From: Ashinkailepas kermadecensis
Taxonomy: Eukaryota > Arthropoda > Thecostraca > Neolepadidae
Reading direction: 5' to 3'
DNA length: 64,000 bases
Assembly: GCA_034440615.1 (NCBI GenBank)
Contig: JAOTOM010002666.1
Span: 1-64,000, forward strand
The notes beneath the pieces are model-generated. The model was not told the DNA's origin. It made no database searches and worked only from the letters and a program-made list of their open reading frames with translations. Shown here piece after piece: positions 21,381 to 32,178 of the stretch (positions are counted from its first letter, which is position 1; the number at the start of each line of letters is the position of its first letter). Made by a program: the position numbers and the translations under genes.

Positions 21381-22115
21381 TTTTTTTTCTTAAACTTAAA
21401 TCTTAAACTTAAACACCAAAAAGACTACACCCAAGACTAGAAAATAGAATAACACTCACACTAAATGAACGACAAAATAAATGTCTGCTTTCGCAAGCTA
21501 AACTAAGCAAATATAATCTTAGTTATACCAACTCCTATCAGCTACAAACTCCAACTAAATGAAACTAATACTAATATAATCCCAAAAAGCCTATATAGGT
21601 ACCTCTACGATTACTCCAGTATATGAAGATATAACTAGTGTAATCAAAGCTCACTAGTTTAGTCTTAAACTCTATCTTAAACTTAAACACCAAAAATACT
21701 ATGACACAAGACTAGTAACTTATAATATCTACACACAGGAAAGAAGGCAGCAAGCTTTCTACAAAAAAGAAGAAAAAAATTATAAAAACGACTCAACCTA
21801 CGGACAAAACTATACACCACAATACTAATACATTAAGTTAAGAAAGAAATTGTATGCTCTAATTTAACTAATAATATCCACACACAGGAAAGAAGGTAAC
21901 AAACTATCTACAAAATAGAAAAGGAACACTTATCTTACGAACGAAACTACACCGTGAACGCCACAAATTCAAGGTTATCTAATGTATACAATATTCACCA
22001 TAAGAAAAAGTGAGCTATAAGAACAAAAATACTATTCCCTGACTTAACTTATAATACCTACACACAGATTAAACGCCACAAGCTATCTACAGAATAAACA
22101 CAGAAACTTATCTTA
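21381..22115 (-). repeat. 5' region of LINE E1 with imperfect ~180-260 bp repeats
   Basis: A block containing cttaaacttaaacaccaaaaa and then acttataatatctacacacaggaaagaagg...ctatctacaaa recurs near 21,400, 21,665, 21,860 and 22,040, with decreasing similarity. Tandem monomers in a LINE 5' UTR usually carry an internal promoter, as in mouse L1. That role here is inferred. The 5' end of the element is placed near 22,115, where this composition stops. Confidence 0.6.
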
Positions 22116-23479
22116 ATCACTTGTGGTCCAACCTTCTTTTTCCCCTCGGTGTCCTCAACCAGTCCTCCCCAGGCCTCGGAGCTGCGCGAACACGTCCGTC
22201 TGGAGCAAGAGCAGAACCGTGAGTGGCCATCTGCGTCTAATAGCCATCAGCGTCCATGTGAGGTCCAACGCCAGGGGTGCAGGAACAATTTTAAAGTTAC
22301 ATGAATAAGAGCGTGGCCGTCTATCACTTTGGTTTAGCCCACTTTTTTATCCTCCTATTTATGATTTCAATTTTCAATTCAATTACTCGAAAGCCCAGAT
22401 ACTGCGCTCCCCGTGTCTCTGTCTAACCTATACACAAACAGCAATGATGCCACCTCTCTTCCCCTTCCGACCTCTGCGTCGTAGAGACAAAAACTGCGCG
22501 TTTCCGTGACACTGTAATGGTAGGTCATTACGCGGGTCACGACCTCTTAGGCTTATATGGCTTGGCCTTGCTGTCGTAACAATGGCCATTGATGTTGCTG
22601 AACTATCATATACAATTTTTTTTATATAAAAGCTGACAACCAACGCCACAATGATGATGATCGTTCCAGCATTAGCATGGAAGAAGAGCAAGGTTGCATA
22701 TTTGCGGCTTTGTAACACACAATGCTATGCAATAGTTGCGTATCGCACTCAAAGGTAAAACAGCTTCAAGGGCAGGTCAGATAAGCAGGCGGGTCCAGTC
22801 TACGGACCCGAGCTGAGGAAGCCATGGTGACATTATTCTGAACAGAGATCAAGTCACTGGCGGGATTCGTCGGGCGAGTCCACACGGCGGGATCGTCGGG
22901 GGAGTCCACTCGGCGGGATCGTAGTGCGGGTCCACCCGCCAGTTTCAGATATTGCCTGATAGATATCTGACCATGGCCCGAAGACACCAAAAAAATCCTC
23001 AGGTGGGATCCAGACACCAGAGTTGGCGACGACCTTGGGTGCAATCATGGTTTCTTTAATATTTCGTGACATGATTGTTCATGCAGATCATCATAGTACC
23101 TGATGAAAATATGAAGATCTTGAAGAAAATTCACCGCTTGCAATATTTCAACCATTTGAATTAGCCAGACCTATGGAATAAACACACCATGCAAAAGGTA
23201 TTCACATTCCCTGGGCGTGGGTTAGCAAATCTTGGCGCTTGCGAAGCTCGGCGGTAATGATCGTCGGTCCTCTTCCGTATGACCGTTGGAAATACATCGG
23301 GTCGGTGTGCACCGACAACCTACGAAACTTGCAACGGGAGGGGGAGTGAGCTTAGAGGCGTGCCGGACCATAGAGGTCATTTGCGCCACGTTCAAAGCGA
23401 GAGGGCTAGGCAAGCAAGTCTAAATCAATTGTAAGTTTACCTTAAAGAAGCATACATGTTATAGTGCATGCGACGTTAA
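22116..23479. other. No supported gene; small minisatellite inside
   Basis: Anonymous sequence on both strands. A three-unit ~26-bp minisatellite at 22,858-22,945 is listed separately. Open frames in this stretch lack recognisable domains. Confidence 0.35.
22858..22945. repeat. Three-unit ~26-bp minisatellite
   Basis: Three consecutive units of the form cggcgggatcgtcgggggagtccac, 26-27 bp each, with 3-5 differences between units. They create a run of RSRRVDSPDD-like frames on the minus strand that should not be read as a protein. Confidence 0.7.
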
Positions 23480-24015
23480 TGTGCTGAAGGCGGGGTCTGG
23501 GCGGAGGGGGGGGGGGCATCTCCCGGATGCTTAGCGCTGTTAGTCTTATTATACTTCTCCGCAATATAATTTGTAGTTGAGAGGGTGATGCCATCTATTT
23601 GGCATAGAGCCTTATGTGGTTGTCTTTGAGCGTCAATGGTACTGCAGTCTAGCAGGATGTGGCATATGCTTAATGTGACGTTGCAGGTGTCGCGGACAGG
23701 TGTTGCATAATGGTCATCCTCTAGTTGAGGTTGTGTTGGTTTGGTGTAACAAGTTCAAGTCTAGTGAGGATGGCTTCCTTTTGACGGTGTAATTGACCTG
23801 ATGTGTTCCATGTGCCAAGCGTTGGTTTGATGTTGTGAGTGTGGTTGGAGTGGTGAAGTGTATAATTGTGTTGTGTCCATGTGTTATGGTGATGTTTGCG
23901 TATGCGGCCTTGTAGGAGTGCTTTGCAATCGTCTACTGAATATTCAATGTTGGGATGAGTGGTAAATGCTAAGGCTTGCTTTGCCAACCGATCTGCTTGC
24001 TCGTTTCTTGGGATT
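23480..24015 (-). pseudogene. RNase H end and C-terminal tail of an I/Jockey-type LINE
   Basis: Minus strand: IPRNEQADRLAKQALAF is the last conserved block of LINE RNase H (the GxxxNExAD motif). It is followed by PTLGTWNTSGQLHRQKEAILTRLEL and, after a frameshift at about 23,720, by VRDTCNVTLSICHILLDCSTI, the Cys-Cys-His-Cys tail typical of these LINEs. The gene is cut exactly at the start of the IPRNE block by LINE E3, which begins at 24,016. The rest of the RNase H and the reverse transcriptase are not seen on the far side of E3. Confidence 0.78.
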
Positions 24016-24017
24016 GC

Positions 24018-24038
24018 TTATTGTTTATTGTTTATTGT
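24018..24038 (-). repeat. (ACAATAA)3 tail of LINE E3
   Basis: Read on the minus strand the element ends GGACAATAAACAATAAACAAT then AAGC. A short tandem microsatellite instead of poly(A) is typical of CR1/L2-type LINE ends. Confidence 0.75.
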
Positions 24039-24181
24039 CCACAATCTCCAACAGCATATTGTGCCCTTTACAGGAGAAGTCATTAGCTAAAAAAAAAACG
24101 TAAACAGAACAGGTGAACAGTTTTCAGGTCAAACAGGTAAACGGCTGTCAGAACTGCATCGATGCCCGATGGCTCCGCGGC

Positions 24182-26988
24182 TCAGATGTGAGCGAGTGAC
24201 GCAGCACAGTATCTGACCACCTGCGTCTTAAAAGCATTCAGCGGGTTCGTAAATATGTCCGCACTTGGTGTCATCGCTAAAAAAGTGTTCGTTTCTCTTA
24301 ATAATCTGTTAAATAAGCCACATCTAATGGTTTCTACACGTGCATACGGTACATGAAATAAAACAGGTTGCCTATTTCTCCTGACTGGGACACTTAATCT
24401 AAAGTTCTGCAATAACACTGATGAGTCCGTCCTGCCACATAAAACGTTTCGTAAAAAACATGATGTCGGATTGTACGCGACGAGTGGACACAGACGTCAT
24501 GTTATAAAAGCGAAGAAGGTCCTGATATTGTAGAGATTCTGGTCGAGGTGTGGCACTACAGTGTTGAGCAAGCCACATTAAACATTTATGTTCTACCCTA
24601 TCAATTCTGGTCAGATGTGTTGTGGCTGCGCCTGCCCAGATGACGGAGCAATACTCAAGGCGAGACCTAATGTTCGCGTTATATGACGGCCAACAGAGCA
24701 ATTTTCGAGAATTTGCTGCCAGGAACCCCTGCTTGCATTGATCTAATAAACAGTCCGCGAGCTCGGTTCGCAGATGACACAGTTTTTGCCACATGTTGTG
24801 CGAATGTCAATTTGCTGTCCAGGTACACACCCAGGTCTCGCATCACAGTCTCACGCTGCAGCGTTGTATTGTGTACCTTATATTCGAAGCGCACAGGAGT
24901 ACGACGGAGAGTCATTGTGAATGACCTACATTTCAGAGGGTTCAAAGATAGCATCCAGTCTGCGGACCACTTGCAGAGGGAATCAATATCCCTCTGCAGG
25001 CGGGTCGCGTCCTCCACAGACGCTACCCTCCTAAAAATGTCGACGTCATCAGCAAACATCAGACATTCCGAGTCAATCCTGGATGGCAGGTCGTTCACAA
25101 ACAGGGCAAATAACAGAGGGGCCAGCAAGCTCCCTTCCGGTACACCGGAAGTGACATCAGCCCAGTCCGAGACCGCCCCGTTGACTATCACCCGCTGGCG
25201 TCGACCAGTCAGGTATGAGCGAATCAGAGAGATAATTTTGTCTGAAACATGATATGCATTTTCGAGCTTGTATAGTAACAGCTTATGGTTGACACTTTGG
25301 AAAGCCGAAGAGTAGTCCGTATAGATTGCATCTGTCTGGCAACCAGCAGCGATCGAATCCCAGGCGTGTCTCAAGAAAACTGCCAGATTTGAAGCACATG
25401 ACCTTTTTGGAATAAAACCGTGCTGGGTGTCAGTCAGTACTGGCAAAATGTGAGCACTCATAACATTGTAAATGATTTTCCCTAAAATCTTGCCACACAG
25501 GCAAAGAAGTGAAACGGCTCGGTAGTTCGTCGGATTTTTCCGGTTGCCTTTCTTATATATTGGTGTGATGTTTGCCATTTTCCATCGGTTCGGAAATTTT
25601 CCCTGCCTGATGGAGAGGATACAAATTTTGTACAGCGGAACGCATAATTGGTCAGCACACTCTCGGAGGATTCGGGCGCTGATATTATCTGGTCCACATG
25701 CTTTGTGTGGGTCAAGTCCAATGAGAATCGTGTGGATTTGTTCTAATGAGGGCCGAAAGTCTGTGAGATTAGACAATCCGTAGTCCTGTAATGGTGGGTA
25801 CTGGGCTACATCACGTGCTGTGAACTTGGCTGAAAAGGCTCTGTTCAGCAGGTTGGCGCGTCCAACGTCATCGCTGATTAACGTGTTTCCGTCTAACAGA
25901 GACGGAACGGAACCACTCCTTTTAAAACATTTCAAAAATGACAAGTATCGCTTTGGGTTTGTCTTAAAATCTTCCACTAGTCCCCTGAGATAACTGCAGT
26001 AGCTGCGTCCGATCAGACGTTTGAAGAAGTCGCGTTTGTCTGCAAAATCGCGCCGAATGACACCGTCACTCGGGTGCCTTTTCATTCGACGATGTGCACA
26101 TTCCTTCGCGGCTAGTGCGCGCCTGGCCTCACCGTCAAACCAGGGCGGGAGTCTACGGCGAGGAGTCACGACTGGCACATGATCACGAATAGCAGCTTTG
26201 ATTAACAAGTAAAACATCTCAACAGCATTGTCAACATCTAAGTCATCCAGCACGTTCCACGGTAAAAGTTCCAAACAGCGTCGCAATGAATCAAAATCTG
26301 CTCTCTTGTAGTTGTAGGCAGTCGATCTTGACACAGCTGGAGGTGATGACCTCGGCAGAATGAACTTGGCCTGGATCTCGTCATGGTCCGAGTCTATGAT
26401 TCCCTTCCGAACGAAGGTCTCTGCTGCAATGTCGATAGTGAGTACCAAGTCTAAAATGTTGTTTGCTCTTGTCGCTTGAGTGACGTATTGTCGCAGGCCG
26501 TGGAAATCGCACGCTTCCAGGAAGCAGTTGACTCTGGCCGTTGGTCTTAGCCTGACCGGGTTGGCCCAATCGGATGCAGACGGTACCCAGCCGAGCTCAG
26601 GAATGTTGAAGTCGCCCAGGACTATCAGCCGGCGTCCGGGTGGGAGCTCGCCTAAATGCCGAAAAATTTGCATAATGGCGTTGTCGTCGTCAGGTGGCCT
26701 GTAGCACACAGCCACCGTCACTGCCGGATTGCCGAGGTCCACCAGCAACAACTCAGTGTCCGGTACCGCCAGCAGACGTCGGGTCGGTAGCAGGGCGGCA
26801 CGAACTGCACATGTCACACCCCCACCAACACGCCCATCCGATCGGTCCCTGCGGAACCAGGTGTGTTTAGGCAAGAAAGCCTGCAGCTCAGAATCCGACA
26901 CCGAATCGTCCAACCACGTCTCCAGTCCAGGATGTTGGCGTAGCTCGGAGTCCAGAGGAAGGAAAAGTTGTTTTACGTTGCGGGCCAC
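24182..26988 (-). pseudogene. ORF2 of LINE E3: partial endonuclease plus reverse transcriptase
   Basis: One 769-codon open frame (26,988-24,679) contains ETWLDDSVSDSELQ (the endonuclease Glu), GGGVTCAV, VAVCYRPPD, LIVLGDFNIPELGW (residues 122-135) and IIDSDHDEI (about 197-205), then the reverse transcriptase: DPHKACGPDNISARIL, ITPIYKKGNRKNPTNYRAVS, QHGFIPKRSC, IYTDYSSAFQSV, GVPEGSLLAPLLF (Glu for the usual Gln; about 612) and FADDVDIF (645-652). A one-base shift near 24,690 moves the thumb (NANIRSRLEYCSVIWAG) to the next frame (to 24,399). A second shift near 24,405-24,418 moves the last 78 codons (to 24,182). The endonuclease N-terminus is missing. All core catalytic residues are kept. Confidence 0.9.
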
Positions 26989-26995
26989 GGCGTGT

Positions 26996-27479
26996 TGGAT
27001 TCAGTCAATGACTTGATGTGAGCAGTCGTGTGCATGGGTGTAGCCACGGTTTTGAAATTGGGGGGGGGGACAAACCAGGGTCGCGGTATGTTTGGCCAAA
27101 ATGGAGGGTAAAAAAAGGCTTTCGGAGGGTAACCTCCCCCCCCACCTCCAAAATAAAATATCCTCGAATTTCAACCACTTCATTTTCGAGGTCTAGTTTT
27201 CAGATTTACCTTTGCTAAAAATGATATTTTGGCCGACAAAAAGTTCCTCCAAAATTAGCAAGGTTCACTCCTTATCGCTGCCTATGAACACCTAGCTATA
27301 TGTCGTATGTGCTGGGCCCGATTTCACAATCACCATAGAGCAATGCTGTAATCACGTTAAACGTTGCTCTCTTGTAGCAGAATATAAAATATTGGACGAT
27401 GGTTTTGTTGTAGTAAATATGGAGATACACCAGAGGCGTACCGAAGATGGGGGGCATTAGAGACGTTTGCTCCCCCTGA
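26996..27479. other. No gene; scraps of DNA-transposon-like ends
   Basis: Two words typical of hAT-like termini occur: gggtgtagccacgg followed by a run of nine G (near 27,039-27,068), and cagaggcgtaccgaagatgggggg (near 27,431). Neither has a matching inverted end or target duplication that I can find. The second lies directly before the 27.5-29.5 kb array and could be that array's left boundary. Confidence 0.35.
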
Positions 27480-29470
27480 GATGTTGGGGGCCCCAAGAAT
27501 CGCGTTGTGGTTCGGAAAAATGCGCCAGGCTCCCTAAAAATCCCACTAGGGGCCCCAAAAATCGCACCGTGGCCACTAAAAATCACATTGGGACCAAAAA
27601 GTCACGCAGGGACCCATAAAATGACGATGGGGACCCCAAAAATCGCACCACAGCTCATAAAATCACATTCAGGGACCCAAAAAGTCGCCCCTGAAAATGT
27701 CGCTGGGACCCCACAAATCGCACCAAGACTACTGAAAATCACATTGGAGGCCCACAAAAGAGCAACCGGGACCCTGAAAATACCGCTGGGGCCAAAAACT
27801 GCCTCCAAGACTCGCACCGGAGGACGCAGGACTCGCACAGAAGTCGCACCGGGGCCCCCAAAAAATAACGCTGGGGCTTCAAAAGGTCGGGCCGAAATCA
27901 CGCTGGGGCCAAAGAAGTCTTGCTGGTACCACTGAGAATGACACTGGGACCCAAAAGACGGGCCAGATCCCTGAAAATCGCGCTGGGGCCCCAAAAAGTC
28001 GGACCAGGACCCCTGAAAATCAAGCAAGAGGCCTCAAAAGTTCGCACCTGGGCGCCTGAAAATCACGTTGGTGACCCAAAAAAGTCGTGCCGGTGTCCTC
28101 GAAAATCACGGTGGCCCCAAAAAGACGGACTGGACCACTAAAAACCACGCTGGGGCCTATCAGACCGGGACCCCTGAAAAAACGCGCTGTGGCTCCCAAA
28201 ACGTCGGACAGGTGTCCCTGAAAATCAGACTCGACGCAGACGAATCGACACTAAAAAATCACAAAGGGACTCAATCGAATCGACCCGAGCACCGGAATAT
28301 TCAGAACAGGTCCCAAAGGAAAGTTATCCGAAGGGCTTTTCTACTCTGAAGGGTGCCATCGGCTGAAAAAAAACCGTTGAGCAATCGCAGTTGCTTACCG
28401 AAGAGGAAAAGCCCCTCCCTCCTGAACGGGTGGGCACCCAAGAATCGCACTGGGGTCCACAAAAATCACCCTGGGGCCCAGCAAAGTGCAACGCTCTCAG
28501 CGAACTCGTGCCCAGCCCGCGAAATATCGCGCCTGGTATCCAAAATTCACGTCGGTAGTCACAAAAAAATATGGTCGTGGCATCACAAATTTCCATCGGG
28601 GATCCCAAAAATTGTCGTCGATGGCCCCAAATAAGCACAGCTTGGCTCCACAAATTTCATCGGAACCCGACAAACGTCAAGACGGAGCTCCAAAAAAGAG
28701 GAAGGATTCCGAAAAATAAATGTCCGAGCCAGGAAAATCGTTTCGGAGCCCCAAACATACCACCAGATGTCTTCAAAATCGCGCACGGCCCCGAAAAAAA
28801 ACGTATCGCAGCTCGAAAAATCGGGGCGAGAACCAAAATATGGCGCCCAGGACCCCAAAAATCAGGCCGAGACTGGGACTTAAAAAATTCAGAAGTCACC
28901 AAAAAAGCGTCGAGTTAAAAAAAACCTGGCGTCGGATCCACCCGGAAACATCCGCCTAAACCCGAAAAGTCAAACAGAGATCCCGAGGAATTATACCGGA
29001 GCCTCCCAAATCGTGTTTGAGTCTCACAAATGTGCCCTAGATAAGCACAGCAGGACCCCAAGAACAAAACGGGAGGTTGAAAATGCACAAACCCTACAAA
29101 GCGCACCAAGTCCCAAAAAGTTGCAGGGCCTTAACATCTGCGTTGCAGCTCTAAATGAACACACCGGGAGCTCTAAAAACGTAACAGAGGCCCTCAAAGC
29201 ACACCGGAGCCATGAGATCGAATGGAGACCTAAAAATCCGGCTGGATCCCTCAAAAAGCGACATGGTCCTGACAAATGAACAAAAAGACCGGGCACTAAA
29301 TAAACACCTCGGGATCTTCGAAAACGCACCGGTTCCTCAAAAATTCCGTCGATGCACAATGCAAAAGCAACAAAACTGTAAACAAAAAGTTGGGTCTCAA
29401 AAATGTGCTCGGCCCCTAACAAAAAATGGTTGGAACCCCAAAATATATCCATAGACGAAGAAAAACGCAA
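27480..29470 (+). repeat. 2-kb degenerate ~20-bp array, consensus near AAAAATCGCACTGGGGCCCC
   Basis: From 27,480 the plus strand is a nearly unbroken succession of units of 19-22 bp, each a purine/A run, a variable TCGCAC-like part and a G/C run (for example ccccaaaaatcgcaccgtgg, actaaaaatcacattgggacc, aaaaagtcacgcagggaccc). Unit identity is low, perhaps 50-70%, and decays toward 29.4 kb. Both strands give open frames up to about 148 codons, which I attribute to composition. Part of it (28,870-29,175) has an inverted copy at 15,695-16,000. Confidence 0.82.
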
Positions 29471-29592
29471 GGGTTCCGAAAAATAACACCTAGCTAGTGC
29501 CTCGATTCGGTAACTAACCTGGGCGCGTATTTAACCAAAGAGAGGAGATGCATCAAGACTCAGCGTGTATCCGGATTTATTAACCACCAGAA

Positions 29593-29618
29593 ACATAAAG
29601 TCATAAAAGTCATAAAGT
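29593..29618 (-). repeat. Octamer tail of LINE E2, (TTTATGAC)n
   Basis: On the minus strand: ctttatgacttttatgactttatg, a variant of the TTTATGTC tail of E1. The shared octamer, despite unrelated 3' UTRs, suggests it is the part used for template recognition. Confidence 0.7.
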
Positions 29619-29761
29619 ATTAAGGCTTAATAAGAGCCACAGGGGCCCATCTGGGTTAAGCCTATCTAGAAAAGGTACTAGGAATGTACATACTCCCACC
29701 CCAATCAATCCCTTATCCCAAGTTCCTAGAAAGCTATATATCCCAGCCTATCTAGCACCAC

Positions 29762-30160
29762 TCACTTGCTACCGCATAACACCCTCAACAATCACAAGCT
29801 CCTCCCATCACACCCATCGTGCCACCATAAACAATCTCATCAGCATCACATCCCGAAGGAAGGTGCCGAATCCACTGCTAGGCACACCCCACACAAATTC
29901 ATAAAGCGTTCAGACTTAATAAGAGACTCACTTGCTATTGCATAATACACTCAACAATTACAAACTCCTCCCATCATACCCATTGTGCTACCATAGACAA
30001 TCTCATCAGTATCACATCCCGAAGGAAGGTGCTGAATCCACTGCTAGGTACACCCTATATAAAGTTATAAAGCGTTTAGACTTAATAAGAGACTCACTTG
30101 CTATTCCATAACACACTCAACAATTTCAAACTCCTCTCAACTCCCAACTCCTCCCTGTCG
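29762..30160 (-). repeat. 166-bp direct repeats in the LINE E2 3' UTR
   Basis: The word tcacttgcta starts at 29,762, 29,928 and 30,094, an exact 166-bp step. Units one and two are complete and about 85-90% alike; the third is partial and merges into the sequence just after the ORF2 stop. Each unit ends with agacttaataagagac. LINE A has a single copy. Confidence 0.85.
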
Positions 30161-30161
30161 A

Positions 30162-32178
30162 TCAACCCTCCCTGGAATACAGAAAAACAAGCCCCCTATT
30201 CTTATAATGATTGTCTATGCCGTTTTTAAAGATGTTCAGTGTGTTGCTACTGACAATGGTTCCTGGCAGCTGGTTCCAGTGTTCTACTACCCTGTTGGTG
30301 AAGAACGACTGTCTTAACCTTGTCCTGCTGTGATTAACTTTAATTTTGAATTGATGACATTTAATTGCATCATTTCTGTTAAATTCAAACATTTCCCTGA
30401 GATATCCCTGTTCCTGACCATGAACAAATTTAGAAACCTCGATGAGATCTCCTCTCAGCCTTCTATATCTAAGTGAAAACATATTCAATTTCTTCAATCC
30501 TTCCTCATATGCCAGGTTGCCTATACCATTAACCATTTTTGTTGCCCTCCTTTGTACTCTCTCTAAAAGCGAACAATCTTTCTCATAACTAGGGGACCAA
30601 GCTTGGACACAGTATTCCAAATGTGGCCTGACATATGCACAGTAAAGCTTCCTGATGACCTCCTCACGTTTGTATGACACATTCCTCTGTATTGCCCCAA
30701 GCATTCTTAGTGCCTTCTTCCTGGCTTCTTTGGTCTGTTCTGATGCCCCCAATTTTGTGTTCAAAATAACACCTAAGCCCTTCTCCTGCTGAGTCACAGA
30801 TAGTACTTGGCCACCCATCAAGTATGGAGCCTTCATATGCTGCCTACCTACATGCATTACTTTGCACTTATCAAAATTAAACTTCATTTGCCATTTTTCG
30901 GACCACTTCACTAGCTCGTCTAAGTCTTTCTGCAGCAAAACCTGCTCATTGTGCCCTGTTATTGCCCTAAATATCTTCAAATCATCCGCAAATTTCAAAA
31001 CCTTACTGCTTAGGCCACATTCAATGCTATTCACATATATAATGAACAATAGTGGCCCCAGTACCGACCCCTGGGGTACTCCACTAAGAACATGTTGCCA
31101 TGATGACTTTGTACCATTTAGCATCACTCTCTGCTGTCTATCTGAAAGCCACAACTCTATCCATTTTAGGATGCTACCTGCAATACCATGGACCTGAAGC
31201 TGCATCATTAACCGTCTATGGGGTACCTTGTCAAAGCCTTACTAAAGTCAAGATATGCTACATCAACCTGATTTCCCGGATCAAATTGTTCTGTAGCAAA
31301 ATTCAAAATGTCCAAGAGATTTGTGAGTCACGATCGCCCTTTTCTAAACTCATGTTGAGTATCTTGAATCAATCTGTTTCCTTCCAGAAAACTAACTATT
31401 CTATCCTTGATAATTGATTCGAGTACCTTGCAGACTAGGGATGTGAGGCTTACTGGCATATGGTTTTCAACTTTCCCTCTTTCTCCTTTCTTGAAAATGG
31501 GAACTACATTTGCCCGTTTCCAATCTGTAGGAATTTCATTTTGTGAAACTGATGTACAAAATATTATACTAAGTGGAATTGCCACTTCCTTTTCAACTTC
31601 CCGCAATACCCTAGCATAAATTCCATCAGGTCCTGCTGCCTTGTTTGGCTTTATTTTTCTGATATAATTGAAAACAATATCACTATCAATGAAATCAACA
31701 TCGTGTATCTGATCACCTGTCATTGAACTGTGGTTCACGGTTGGCAGATTAGTCACATCCTCCACTGTAAACACTGATTTAAACTGCTTGCTCAGCTCCT
31801 CAACCATCTCACCATCCTCGCTCAATATAGTCCCATTTACTTCCAGTGGACCAATTGTGCTTGAAACTTTACTTAGCTTGTAGAAACTAAATAACTTTTT
31901 ACTGTCCCCATTACAGTTCCAAGCCAAATCCAATTCTTTTGCTCTCTTTGCTGCTCTGATTTTCTGCTTCACAGCATCTCTAGATTTTTGATACGACCTT
32001 AGATTTACGATATTTGAAGCTTCCTTAAATACTCTAAATGCATCTTTCTTAGCCTTAATTGCTTTCATCACATCTGGTGTAAGCCATGCTGGCTTTCCTA
32101 CCCTTCTTTTGCGCCTTTGCTTTTGGGGGACATGTCTAATCTGAATTTCCCTCAAGTAAGATTTGAACTTTTCCCACA
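30162..32178 (-). pseudogene. ORF2 of LINE E2: reverse transcriptase with one frameshift
   Basis: Two frames, 32,178-31,328 and 31,208-30,162, join at a single missing G: tcaaagcctta near 31,236 where E1 has tcaaaggcctta. Motifs are as in E1: KPNKAAGPDGIYARVL, IFKKGERGKVEN, SGVPQGSVLGPLLFIIYVN and FADDLKIF. A change in the QHEFRKGRS block (Glu for Gly) is specific to this copy. Upstream, the linker PAWLTPDVMKAIKAKKDAF keeps the form that is disrupted by the indel in E1. The tail FFTNRVVEHWNQLPGTIVSS and the stop are intact. Confidence 0.92.

Larger units (their letters stand above)
17430..22115 (-). mobile_element. LINE E1: nearly full-length CR1-like retrotransposon
   Basis: On the minus strand, in order: a 5' region with imperfect tandem repeats (22,115-21,381), ORF1 (21,380-20,511, SGNH-type domain), ORF2 with AP endonuclease and reverse transcriptase (about 20,525-17,538), a short 3' UTR and an octamer tail (TTTATGTC repeated, 17,459-17,433). 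An ORF1 esterase-like domain, an endonuclease-reverse transcriptase ORF2 without RNase H and an 8-bp repeat tail together match the CR1 group. ORF2 carries one in-frame stop and one frameshifting indel; otherwise this is the best preserved LINE in the window. The E2 copy (29.6-32.2 kb) is nearly identical in ORF2. Confidence 0.9.
24016..26995 (-). mobile_element. LINE E3: 5'-truncated CR1-like retrotransposon with heptamer tail
   Basis: A 2.98-kb minus-strand element. It starts inside the endonuclease (about 26,995), carries a nearly intact reverse transcriptase, a 3' UTR with an internal A run, and ends in three ACAATAA repeats (24,038-24,018). It is a different lineage from E1/E2/A: higher GC and a different protein. 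Immediately beyond the tail lies a broken RNase H gene, consistent with insertion into another LINE. Confidence 0.88.
29590..32178 (-). mobile_element. LINE E2: 5'-truncated CR1-like copy, sister of E1
   Basis: The minus-strand reverse transcriptase and the endonuclease-reverse transcriptase linker (32,178-30,162) are almost identical to E1, I estimate about 95% by eye. The element stops abruptly at 32,178, inside what is WEKFKSYL in E1. Its 3' UTR (30,161-29,620) is unrelated to that of E1 and contains 166-bp direct repeats shared with LINE A. The tail is TTTATGAC repeated (29,618-29,593). The mixture of an E1-like coding region and an A-like 3' UTR is notable. Confidence 0.9.

Noticed and set aside
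20530..21393. 287-codon plus-strand frame opposite the LINE E1 ORF1
   Set aside because: Antisense shadow of ORF1, which has SGNH signature residues in the right order on the minus strand.
24683..25252. 189-codon plus-strand frame opposite the LINE E3 reverse transcriptase
   Set aside because: Antisense shadow; the minus strand encodes GVPEGS and FADD motifs.
27507..28653. Frames of 93-148 codons on both strands across the 27.5-29.5 kb array
   Set aside because: Equal-quality frames on both strands and periodic composition indicate array by-products.
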